Origin: an uncultured Oscillospiraceae bacterium
GTDB lineage: Bacteria > Bacillota > Clostridia > Oscillospirales > Oscillospiraceae
Direction: 5' to 3'
DNA length: 64,000 nucleotides
NCBI GenBank assembly: GCA_947629775.1
Contig: CANRFA010000006.1
Location: 23,459 to 87,458, forward strand
Notes under the pieces: generated by a model
Seen by the model: the letters and a program-made list of their open reading frames with translations, nothing else
The model's database searches: none
What the model was told of the DNA's origin: nothing
Position numbers and translations under genes: made by a program
In this document: positions 16,514 to 24,192 of the stretch, piece after piece
Numbering within the stretch: position 1 is the first letter of the stretch
Layout: each line of letters opens with the position of its first letter

Positions 16514-17941
16514 ATGGAAAAGACGGTCCAGACTCCGTTTGGCGCCGTCCGCGGCACAAAGGACGGGGCCTTTCTGGGGATCCCCTATGGAGTGGCAAAA
16601 CGCTTCTGCCCCGCGGAGCCTCTGCGCTGGGAGGGAATCCGGGACTGTGGAAGGTTTGCCCCCGTCTGTCCCCAGCCGGGCTGGCTGGGGCGGAAACCGG
16701 AGGGGACTTCGTTTTCCTGGACCGGAGCGGAAGGACCCCTTACCCTGAACCTCTGGCTGCCTGAGACACTGCCCCCGGAAGGGGCCCCCGTGGCGGTGTA
16801 TGTCCACGGCGGGGGCTTTCAGGTGGGCAGCGGCAGCGAACCGGGGGCCCGGGCGGAGGCCTTTGGAGGCGGAGACGGTGTAATCTGGATCTCCGTGAGC
16901 TACCGCCTGGGGGCCCTGGGCGGACTGTATCTGGGGGATCTGGCAGGGGAGGAGTATACCCTCTCCGGAAGCAACTCTGCCCTGGACGTTCTGCTGGCGC
17001 TGAAGTGGATTCACGCCAGCGTGGGAGCCTTTGGCGGGGATCCGGAGCGGATTACGGTGATCGGGGTCTCCGCCGGCGCCAAGATTCTGGCGGCCCTGAT
17101 GACGCTGCCGGAGAGCCAGGGACTCTTTGCCCAGGCCTGGCTGGAGAGCGGCGCTACCCAGTGCCTGCGCAGCAGAACGGCGGCCGGCCAGGTGGCCCGG
17201 GGATTTCTGGACCTGCTGCCCGGGGTATCGCTTCAGGACCTTGCCACAATGCCGTTGGAACCGCTGCTGGAGGCCCAGGCCAGACTCTGTGACCGCTTTT
17301 ACTCCACCTGCTTTTTCGGTCCGGTGCTGGACGACGGGATGTTTTCCTCCCGCTGGCAGGAGGACTGGAAGGAGGGAAAGGGCTGGCGGGGCCGGGTGGT
17401 GCTGGGCAGCGCCCGCCGGGAGATGGCCTTCGCTCTGCCGGAGGAGACCTTCTTTGAGGAGGTTCACGCCTTTGCCCGGGGATCCTTCGGGGAAGAGGGA
17501 GGACGTCGGGCGGAAGAAGCCGTCCGGCGCCTGAGCCAGGGGACGGAGGACACCCGGGAGGTTTGGATCCGGGTTCTTTCGGATTTCATGTACCGGTCCC
17601 ATACGGACCGTTTGGCCCGCCGGCTTGCGGAGAGCGGAAGCACCGTCTGGCTGTACTCCATGGAGGCCTGGCCCGCCTGCCACGGGATGGGAATGAGTCA
17701 TATCCTCAGCCGGGGACCGGAGAGCGCGGTGGAGCATCCGGCTCTGGCCCGTCAGATGAATGGAAGCATGCGGAGTTTCCTGCTGCGGGGGGATCCCGGT
17801 GGCCCGGACCTGCCCGCCTGGCCGGAGTTTCATCCGGACGAGGGGGCGAAACTCTTCTTTGATACGGAGCCTTCTCTGCGTTTCCCGAAAGACGACGTGC
17901 TGGAAGAGGTTTCGGAATACAGCTATAACATCGGCCTGTGA
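16514..17941 (+). CDS. carboxylesterase family protein (para-nitrobenzyl esterase-like)
   Basis: 475-residue type-B carboxylesterase. The ATG at 16514 follows AAAGGAGG and gives MEKTVQTPFGAVRGTKDGAFLGIPYGVAKRF, the standard family N-terminus; the track's earlier start lies in the antisense of lysR. Oxyanion loop YVHGGGFQVGSG; the nucleophile Ser is in VIGVSAGAKI (the usual GESAGG is altered to GVSAGA); the acidic and His residues are toward the C-terminus (AWPACHGMGMSHI). No signal peptide, so it is probably intracellular. It forms an operon with the GH30 gene 35 bases downstream and is probably regulated by the divergent LysR. Confidence 0.88.
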   Translation: MEKTVQTPFGAVRGTKDGAFLGIPYGVAKRFCPAEPLRWEGIRDCGRFAPVCPQPGWLGRKPEGTSFSWTGAEGPLTLNLWLPETLPPEGAPVAVYVHGGGFQVGSGSEPGARAEAFGGGDGVIWISVSYRLGALGGLYLGDLAGEEYTLSGSNSALDVLLALKWIHASVGAFGGDPERITVIGVSAGAKILAALMTLPESQGLFAQAWLESGATQCLRSRTAAGQVARGFLDLLPGVSLQDLATMPLEPLLEAQARLCDRFYSTCFFGPVLDDGMFSSRWQEDWKEGKGWRGRVVLGSARREMAFALPEETFFEEVHAFARGSFGEEGGRRAEEAVRRLSQGTEDTREVWIRVLSDFMYRSHTDRLARRLAESGSTVWLYSMEAWPACHGMGMSHILSRGPESAVEHPALARQMNGSMRSFLLRGDPGGPDLPAWPEFHPDEGAKLFFDTEPSLRFPKDDVLEEVSEYSYNIGL

Positions 17942-17976
17942 GCGCGCCGGACGCGTGAGTAGAAAGGAACATGGTT

Positions 17977-19314
17977 ATGGAATTCAGACTGCACACCACA
18001 TTTGGAGAAGGACGCTGGAATGAACAGTTCCGGCAGACGGCGCTCTTCGGGCCGGATGGCGGCGAGGAGAGCTTCGTGATAAACCTCTATCCGGAGGTTC
18101 TGGAGGAAACGCTGGAGGGGTTCGGAGGCGCTATCACGGATTCCGCCGGGTCGGTCTACGCACAGATGCGGCCGGAGCAAAAGCGGGAGTTTCTGGAGGC
18201 CTGCTTCGGGGCGGACCGCATGAATTATCAGATGGTGCGGGTCCCGCTGGACAGCTGCGACTTCTCTCTGGAGCAGTACGAAGCGGTATCGGACCCGGAG
18301 GACCGGGAGCTGCGGAGCTTCTCCATGGAGCGCATGGAGCGTTACATCCTGCCCATGCTCCGGGATGCCCAGGAGGTGGCCGGACGGCCGCTGGAGCTGA
18401 TGCTCTCCCCCTGGTCGCCTCCGGCGTTCATGAAGACGAACGGACGGCGGGAACGGGGCGGGAAGCTGAAGCCCGAGTACGCGGACCGCTGGGCGGAGTA
18501 TCTGTGCCGCTATATTCTCGAGTTCCGGAAGCGGGGAGTCACGGTGCGGCGCATGACGCTGCAGAACGAGCCCAAGGCGGTGCAGCCCTGGGACTCCTGT
18601 GTCTATACGGCCCGGGAGGAGCGGGACTTCCTGGTCCGCCACATGGCTCCGGCCATGGTCCGCAACGGGGTGCAGGACGTGGAGATCTTCGTCTGGGACC
18701 ACAACAAGGAGCGGCTCTACGACTGGATGCGCGAGATTCTGGACGAAGAGGCTGCCCCTCTGGTGGCGGGCGGCGCCTTCCACTGGTACAGCGGGGATCA
18801 CTTCGAGGTGCTGGATCTGGCCCGGCGCCGCTTTCCGGATAAAAGGATCATCGCCTCGGAGAGCTGCATCGAGTTTTCCCGGGGAGACATTCACGGGGCG
18901 GTGGACGGGGCCCAGAAGCTGGGCCACGAACTGATCGGAGACCTGAACCACGGCATGACCGCTTTCTACGACTGGAACATGCTCCTGGACGAGACGGGCG
19001 GCCCCAACTATGTGGGCAACAACTGTCTGGCGCCCTTCCTCTACGATACGAAGCGGGGCCTGCTGATGCCCCAGCTGCTCCAGCAGTATCTGGAGCACGT
19101 GACGGGCACGCTGCTTCCCGGCTCCCGGCGCATCGGGTTCAGCCGCTTTGGCGACGAGGTGGAGGTCACGGCATGGAAGCGGCCGGATGGCGCGCTGGCT
19201 GTGATCCTGCTGAACCGCTCGGAGGAGTCCCGGCCTGTGGTCCTGCGCCTGGAGGGCCAGTCGGCCTCCTGTCTGCTGTGCCCCCGGTCCATTACGTCCG
19301 GACTGATCCGGTAA
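17977..19314 (+). CDS. glycoside hydrolase family 30 (glucosylceramidase-like)
   Basis: 445-residue (beta/alpha)8 retaining hydrolase. The second ATG (17977, MEFRLHTTFGEG) is preferred because AAAGGA lies eight bases before it and only two bases before the first ATG. GH30 landmarks: LEGFGGAITDSAG, MVRVPLDSCDFSL, LSPWSPPAFMKTNG, acid/base Glu198 in TLQNEPKAVQPWDSC and nucleophile Glu295 in IIASESCIEF. There is no signal peptide, so it acts on imported glycosides. GH30 members act on beta-glucosides, beta-xylosides or beta-1,6-glucans; which applies is not visible. Confidence 0.92.
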   Translation: MEFRLHTTFGEGRWNEQFRQTALFGPDGGEESFVINLYPEVLEETLEGFGGAITDSAGSVYAQMRPEQKREFLEACFGADRMNYQMVRVPLDSCDFSLEQYEAVSDPEDRELRSFSMERMERYILPMLRDAQEVAGRPLELMLSPWSPPAFMKTNGRRERGGKLKPEYADRWAEYLCRYILEFRKRGVTVRRMTLQNEPKAVQPWDSCVYTAREERDFLVRHMAPAMVRNGVQDVEIFVWDHNKERLYDWMREILDEEAAPLVAGGAFHWYSGDHFEVLDLARRRFPDKRIIASESCIEFSRGDIHGAVDGAQKLGHELIGDLNHGMTAFYDWNMLLDETGGPNYVGNNCLAPFLYDTKRGLLMPQLLQQYLEHVTGTLLPGSRRIGFSRFGDEVEVTAWKRPDGALAVILLNRSEESRPVVLRLEGQSASCLLCPRSITSGLIR

Positions 19315-19386
19315 TCAGGGACGAGGAGATCTTCGGCGGGAAACCGTGAGCAGGATCCCCGGAGCATTCAACCGCAAAAAGAACGG

Positions 19387-19425
19387 AAAACAGCCGCCTC
19401 TGTCCGAATGGGACAGGGGCGGCTG
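19387..19425 (-). terminator. terminator of the GltS/TAXI operon
   Basis: CAGCCGCCTCTGTCC (19391-19405) pairs with GGACAGGGGCGGCTG (19411-19425), 15 bp with one wobble. On the minus strand TTTTCC follows. Confidence 0.85.
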
Positions 19426-19437
19426 CCGGTTTCGGGT

Positions 19438-20391
19438 TCAGGAGGTTTCCTCCGGCAGGCTGTCGTAGAAACGGCTGGCGCCGGGGTGCAGGGGAATGGG
19501 AAGATCCTCGTACAGGAAGGACCGGTCGCGCAGCGCCTCCATGGAGGGATGGGCCCGGGACAGGGTTTCCCGCTGCTCCCACAGGGTCTGCGTGAGGGCA
19601 AAGACCATGTCTTCCTCCATGGATGCGTTTGCACAGAGCAGACACCGGACCCCGAAGGTGCGCACCGCCAGGGTCTGTCCGGCATAGGTGCCGGCGGGAA
19701 CCAGAGTGTCCTCATATTGGGGATTGGCCTTCAGAATGGTGTTCAGTTCCTCCGGGGTGTAGAGCAGGACCCGGCAGGGAGTGCTTTCCGCCAGTTCGGC
19801 CAGACCGCCGATGGGAGCGCCTGTAAAGCCGTGGATGGCGTCCAGCCGGTCTTCCAGAACCATGTCCGCTCCGGCGCCCAGACCGCAGTTGACCAGGGAG
19901 GTTTCGCCTTCGTCCAGGTTCAGGGCATGGAGCGCCATGCGGGCCGCCTGATCCGTAGCGGAGTTCTGTGGTCCGATGCCCAGTCGGAGTCCGGCCAGGT
20001 CGTGGACGTAAAGAATATTCCTGCTGACCGGCGCAATCCAGTTGGAAACGCTGAGGTAAACGGCCCCGATGGCCCGCAGAGAGGATCCTTCCGGTGTCTG
20101 ACAGGCGCTGAAGGCGGTGTCTCCGGAAACCAGGGCCAGATCCGCCTCGCCGCGGAGCAGGGAATCCACGTTCATGCTGGAGCCGGTGGAGGCGCTGACG
20201 TTGACCTTCCGATCGTCCTGGCTGAGAACGGCGGCGATGGCGCTGCCCACCGGATACATGGTCCCACCGCTGTCCGCCGTGGCGATGGTGAGGACGGTCA
20301 GATCGCCGGGACGGGTCACCGGGCTGCAGGCGATGAGGATCAGACACAGGAGAACGACAAAGAGCAGAGGACGGTTCGGCGGGCGGCGCAT
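19438..20391 (-). CDS. orphan TAXI-family solute-binding lipoprotein
   Basis: 317-residue exported binding protein. Signal and lipobox: LLFVVLLCLILIACSP, Cys22. TAXI fold: LTIATADSGGTMYPVGSAIAAVLSQ (about 35-60), VSASTGSSMNVDSLLRGEADLALVSGD, DLAGLRLGIGPQNSATDQAARM, and IPLHPGASRFYDSL at the end. It is shorter than the first TAXI protein (no Ser/Gly linker). There is no TRAP permease beside it; the upstream co-oriented gene encodes a GltS-type symporter. It could deliver glutamate or dicarboxylate to that carrier, act as a sensory subunit for the CitA-like kinase, or share the TRAP permease at 6.5 kb. The start has GGAG about nine bases upstream. Confidence 0.9.
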   Translation of the reverse strand: MRRPPNRPLLFVVLLCLILIACSPVTRPGDLTVLTIATADSGGTMYPVGSAIAAVLSQDDRKVNVSASTGSSMNVDSLLRGEADLALVSGDTAFSACQTPEGSSLRAIGAVYLSVSNWIAPVSRNILYVHDLAGLRLGIGPQNSATDQAARMALHALNLDEGETSLVNCGLGAGADMVLEDRLDAIHGFTGAPIGGLAELAESTPCRVLLYTPEELNTILKANPQYEDTLVPAGTYAGQTLAVRTFGVRCLLCANASMEEDMVFALTQTLWEQRETLSRAHPSMEALRDRSFLYEDLPIPLHPGASRFYDSLPEETS

Positions 20392-20453
20392 GGCTCACAA
20401 CTCCTTTCCGGGGAAACCGGCGGTTCCGGCAGCGCGGAGGGACAGGCAGCAGA

Positions 20454-20483
20454 AACGGGTCCGGCGTTTCCGCCGGACCCGTT
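20454..20483 (-). other. strong intercistronic hairpin between gltS-like and TAXI genes
   Basis: AACGGGTCCGGCG and CGCCGGACCCGTT form a perfect 13-bp stem 11 bases after the symporter stop. On the minus strand only TTTCTG follows, so it may be a leaky terminator or an mRNA-stabilising structure rather than a full stop. Confidence 0.6.
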
Positions 20484-20494
20484 CCCCGGGCGGC

Positions 20495-21616
20495 TTAAGC
20501 CAGGAAGCTGCCAAAGAGAGAGAGGAAAATCGGGTTGTAGATGTCGTCGATGATGACGGCGAAGGAGGGATAGAGGATCCAGGCGATGGTGTGCCAGCCA
20601 TACTGGTCCATGACGGCCTTCTCGTTGGCCACCGCGTTGGGTCCGGAGCCGCAGCCCCAGCCGCAGTTGCCGGCGGTCATGACGGCGGCGCCGTAGTCCC
20701 GGCCGAACATGTTGAAGGAGACGAAGATGCCGAAGAGAGCCATGAGAACGGCCTGGCCGATCAGGATGATGCCCATCTGGCCAGCGACAGGAGCGAGGGC
20801 GGTGATGTCAATGGTCATCAGCACCAGAGCCAGATACAGCTCGAGGAACATGTGCTCGATGGCGTCCATCTCAGGAACGTTGAGGGGGATGTTGAGGGCT
20901 TCCATGACGTTGCGGCCGATGGCGCCGGCGAACAGGCAGCCGATAAATTTCGGCATTTCGATCATGGGGATGTTATCCAGAATGCAGTAGATGGGCATGC
21001 CGAAGGCGGCCACAGGTCCGCCGATCAGGGAGCCCATGATGTTGCCCATCGTGCCGGCGGCTACGCCTACGGTAGCGGCGGCTTCCGGGGCGCCCATTTC
21101 CACAAAGATGGGGCCGAAGGCGGCGGCGGTGCCGACACCGCCGGACATGGAGGCGGAGGAGCACTGCAGAGACAGCAGAGGGTGCATCCCTACCACGGAG
21201 CCCAGGGCCACGCCCAGGACATCCTGCAGGGTGATCAGCAGGCAGGCGGCGATGGCGATCTTCGCCAGCAGGGCGCCGCCGGCATGGCGGAGGGTCTTAA
21301 TGCTGAAGCCGAAGCCGACGCACAGGAAGAACAGGTTCTGGCACAGGTCCTGTACGTTGCCGGAGTTGAAGGAGAGGGCGATGAGGCCGGTTCCCTTCAG
21401 GATGGCGATGACCACGGAGAACAGCAGGCCGGATACGACCGGGGCGGGAATGGCGAACTTCCGCAGCAGGGCGGAGTGGGCGACGCACCAGCGGCCCAGG
21501 AAGATGACGATGGCGGCGAAGCCAAGGGTGGTGAGGTACTCGAACTTGAACGCCGTGATGGCCCCGTCCGCTGCGGGGGTCAGGGTTCCGAAGTACCCGA
21601 TGATGGTTTCGAACAT
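20495..21616 (-). CDS. GltS-type sodium/glutamate symporter
   Basis: 373-residue membrane protein with about ten hydrophobic segments in two inverted halves. Family landmarks are FLGRWCVAHSALLRKFAIPAPVVSGLLFS in the first half, GMHPLLSLQCSSASMSGGVGTAAAFGP at the first re-entrant loop, and AVMTAGNCGWGCGSGPNAVANEKAVM near the C-terminus (GltS has GFGLGATPTAIAN there). GltS proteins import L-glutamate with Na+; the loop sequences differ enough that a related dicarboxylate is possible. The ATG follows AGAGGAG. It lies downstream of a CitA/CitB-like pair and upstream of the TAXI lipoprotein, all on the same strand. Confidence 0.85.
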   Translation of the reverse strand: MFETIIGYFGTLTPAADGAITAFKFEYLTTLGFAAIVIFLGRWCVAHSALLRKFAIPAPVVSGLLFSVVIAILKGTGLIALSFNSGNVQDLCQNLFFLCVGFGFSIKTLRHAGGALLAKIAIAACLLITLQDVLGVALGSVVGMHPLLSLQCSSASMSGGVGTAAAFGPIFVEMGAPEAAATVGVAAGTMGNIMGSLIGGPVAAFGMPIYCILDNIPMIEMPKFIGCLFAGAIGRNVMEALNIPLNVPEMDAIEHMFLELYLALVLMTIDITALAPVAGQMGIILIGQAVLMALFGIFVSFNMFGRDYGAAVMTAGNCGWGCGSGPNAVANEKAVMDQYGWHTIAWILYPSFAVIIDDIYNPIFLSLFGSFLA

Positions 21617-21700
21617 GTACAGCTCTCCTCTCGTTCCTTTTTTCCCGGAGGAACTATTGTACCTTCAGGATACAGGACGGGAGAGGGAAATGCAATTTTC

Positions 21701-21721
21701 CGAAAGTATTGTTCGCTTTCG
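21701..21721. promoter_or_regulatory. candidate operator upstream of the symporter
   Basis: CGAAAG and CTTTCG are inverted around a 9-bp AT-rich spacer, in the 142-base gap between the response regulator and the symporter, upstream of the likely promoter. It is a reasonable site for the CitB-like regulator but is short, so this is a weak call. Confidence 0.35.
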
Positions 21722-21758
21722 TAACTAAAGTTCAGAGAGAAGTGTCAGAATCTGCCGC

Positions 21759-22442
21759 TCAGAGGGCCTTTCCGGCGAGAATGTAGCGGATGGCGGGCCG
21801 GCCTCCGGTCTGGTAGTCGATGTTGCTGGAGATCTCCCCGCAGTCCGCCATGTAGCTGACGTAGCGGCGGATGGTGATGCGGGACAGACCGACCTGCTCG
21901 CTGGTGAAGCTCTCCCGGGGATGAGCGGCAAAGAAGGCGCGGACATGCTCCAGGGTGCAGAGGTTGAGCCCCTTTGGCAGCGGCTGAGAGGAAGGGGCGG
22001 AGGGGAGACCCCGGCCTCGGACCAGTTCGTCGATGGAGTTCTGATCCAGGCAGCCCGGCCCCCGTTCCAGGACGCCCCGGGTATCCCGGAAGCGGTCCAG
22101 CGCCTGCTGGAACCGCTGGCGCTGAAAGGGTTTCACCAGGTAATCGAGAACGCCGCGGGCCAGGAGGGCCTGGACGATGGCGGTGTCGTTGGCGGAGGTG
22201 ACCATGATGATGGCGGGGATCCGCCCGATGGCGTGAAGCCGATCCACGAACTCCAGCCCCGTCATGCCGGGTGTGTAGAAGTCCAGAATGATGAGATCTA
22301 CCCTGTGAGTGTCCAGCCAGGCGAGTCCCTCCTGGCCGTCCCGGCAGATGTGGACCACCTGAAAGGCCGGATCTGTTTCGACATACTGGCGATCAATGGC
22401 GGCTACCATGGGATCGTCTTCCACGATCAGGACCTTGTACAT
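21759..22442 (-). CDS. CitB/DcuR-family response regulator
   Basis: 227-residue regulator. The receiver domain covers 1-120 (VEDDP, phospho-acceptor Asp54 in LIILDFYTPGMTGLEF, and LVKPFQRQRFQQAL). The C-terminus has a helix-turn-helix of the CitB/DcuR type (RESFTSEQVGLSRITIRRYVSYMADCGEISSNIDYQTGGRPAIRY). It is 12 bases downstream of its kinase gene and upstream of the symporter and TAXI genes, which are its likely targets. Confidence 0.9.
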   Translation of the reverse strand: MYKVLIVEDDPMVAAIDRQYVETDPAFQVVHICRDGQEGLAWLDTHRVDLIILDFYTPGMTGLEFVDRLHAIGRIPAIIMVTSANDTAIVQALLARGVLDYLVKPFQRQRFQQALDRFRDTRGVLERGPGCLDQNSIDELVRGRGLPSAPSSQPLPKGLNLCTLEHVRAFFAAHPRESFTSEQVGLSRITIRRYVSYMADCGEISSNIDYQTGGRPAIRYILAGKAL

Positions 22443-22454
22443 ACTGAGGCCTCC

Positions 22455-24056
22455 TTATGAGCCGGACTCCGTAAAGGTGATGGTGAAACAGGTTCCTTCG
22501 CCGGGCTCGGTTTCCACCTGGATGGATCCCTTGTGCCCCTCTGTGATGCGCCGGACCATGCAGAGGCCAAGCCCCCGGTTCTCCCCCTTGGAAGAAACGC
22601 CCTTCTCCCAGATATGGGGCAGGAGGGCCGGGTCGATGCCCCGTCCGGTGTCCTCGCAGAGAATGAGATTGCAGTCCGGCCGGCAGTAGAGGGAGAGCTT
22701 GATCTCCCGGATCTCCGGCTGGCCCCGGACCAGTTCCTCGATGGCGTTTTCCAGCAGGTTGCCGACAACGGTGGCCAGATCCTCCACCGGCACAAGCAGG
22801 TCCTCCTCCCGGCAGGAACTGTCCTGGGAGACGGAGAGGGCGATCCCCTGCTCCGCGGCGTGCATCATCTTGCCAATGATCAGGGCGCTGAGGCGGGGAA
22901 CCCGGATGCAGTCCGCCACGCCCCGGATGGTCTGGCTGGAGACCAGACTGGAGTTGAGAATGAAGCGGATGGCCTCCTGGGTCTGATCCGTCTGCAGGTA
23001 CCCGAGGATGATGTGCATGCGGTTCAGGAACTCGTGATTGAAGAAGCGCAGAGTATCCAGCATGTACTTCGTGCCGGAAAGTTCGTCCGAGAGGCGGCGC
23101 ATCTCCGTCTTGTCGTGAAAGATGTTGAGAACGCCCTCGTTGCCCTGTTCCCCGGAAATGGGCACTTCCGTAGCCAAGACCTGTCGGCCTCCGACCATGA
23201 GGGAGCGGTTGTGGAGGGCCTGGCCGCTGTGGGCGACCTGATCGCAGCAGGTTTCCGGGAAGACCTCCCGCAACGGTCTGCCTGTCAGGGAATCGGACCG
23301 GTCCGGGAACAGACGGCGGGCCTGGTCGTTGGCAAAGAGCACCGTGCCCTGGAGATCCGTGGCGATCAGACCGTCTTCGATGGCGTTGAGCACATCGCCC
23401 TGCCGCTGGTACAGACCCAGCAGTTCGTCCGGCCGGCGGCCGCCCAAGGAGTCCTTCAGCAGGCGGACAATCATTCGGGAGAAAAGAAGCGCGGCCAGCA
23501 GGGCGGCAGAGAGAATGGCCAGGTAGAGCAGCCCCAGGGTGAGGCTGCGGCGGGAGATGGCGGAGTGGAACATGGCGACGGTGACGAAGCCGATGATGGT
23601 TCCTCCGGAATCTGTCACGGCGTGAAAGGCCATCCGCTGGCTGCCGATAGTGCCGTAGCCGGAGGTGATGTAGGGCTCCGCCCCCTGGAGAATGGGCTGT
23701 TCTTCACCATTCAGCAGGGTTTCTCCTGTTTCCCGGCGGCTGGTGTGGTAAAACCGCAGGCCGTCCCGGTCGTAGACCGCGATCACGTCCAGGTCCTGGT
23801 AGCTCTCGTGGAGCGTGTCCAGCAGGCGAGCCGCCTCGGGATCCGGATAACCCTGTTCCAGCATGCGGGAGACCTCCTCCAGAGAGGCGACGTAGCCGGC
23901 GGCGGAGGAGATGGCGGCGTCGATGCCCTGCCGCTGCCGCTGCAGGTCAAAGGCAAGGGTCAGGCACAGAGTGATGAGAAGGAGCAGCACGGCGGTGCCG
24001 GAGAAGCTGAAAAAGATCTGTTTCTCCAGCGGGAGAGCCCGGAAGCGCTTCGGCAT
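22455..24056 (-). CDS. CitA/DcuS-family sensor histidine kinase
   Basis: 533-residue membrane kinase. TM1 is at about 12-32 (FFSFSGTAVLLLLITLCLTLAF), then an extracytoplasmic PAS-type (Cache) sensor about 35-165, with TM2 at about 175-195. A cytoplasmic PAS domain lies at about 215-320 (LNAIEDGLIATDLQGTVLFANDQARRLF). The phosphorylation site is His341 in FNHEFLNRMHIILGYLQ, the SPOB-type motif of this family. The HATPase_c domain has LLENAIEEL, DTGRGIDP and GLGLCMVRRI. Relatives sense citrate, C4-dicarboxylates or malate outside the cell. Here it sits with a symporter and a TAXI protein, suggesting control by external carboxylate or amino acid. Confidence 0.92.
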   Translation of the reverse strand: MPKRFRALPLEKQIFFSFSGTAVLLLLITLCLTLAFDLQRQRQGIDAAISSAAGYVASLEEVSRMLEQGYPDPEAARLLDTLHESYQDLDVIAVYDRDGLRFYHTSRRETGETLLNGEEQPILQGAEPYITSGYGTIGSQRMAFHAVTDSGGTIIGFVTVAMFHSAISRRSLTLGLLYLAILSAALLAALLFSRMIVRLLKDSLGGRRPDELLGLYQRQGDVLNAIEDGLIATDLQGTVLFANDQARRLFPDRSDSLTGRPLREVFPETCCDQVAHSGQALHNRSLMVGGRQVLATEVPISGEQGNEGVLNIFHDKTEMRRLSDELSGTKYMLDTLRFFNHEFLNRMHIILGYLQTDQTQEAIRFILNSSLVSSQTIRGVADCIRVPRLSALIIGKMMHAAEQGIALSVSQDSSCREEDLLVPVEDLATVVGNLLENAIEELVRGQPEIREIKLSLYCRPDCNLILCEDTGRGIDPALLPHIWEKGVSSKGENRGLGLCMVRRITEGHKGSIQVETEPGEGTCFTITFTESGS

Positions 24057-24116
24057 GGGATCACCTCCACAGGACGGGAAGGCGGCCTGATGTCCGGGCC
24101 GCTTGGGATGGAAAAC

Positions 24117-24158
24117 GGGGAAAAGCCCGCAGAACCCTCCGGGGAGGGCCCTGCGGGC
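24117..24158 (-). terminator. terminator of the SWIM-protein gene
   Basis: GCCCGCAG pairs with CTGCGGGC, with an inner CCCTCC/GGAGGG stem; TTTT follows on the minus strand. Confidence 0.75.
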
Positions 24159-24192
24159 CGGAACCCGGGTGGGAAACCCGTCCGGCGGATGG

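Noticed and set aside
16400-17833. 5' extension of the LysR ORF
   Set aside because: 478 extra codons are antisense of the esterase; the LysR N-terminus starts at 16399.
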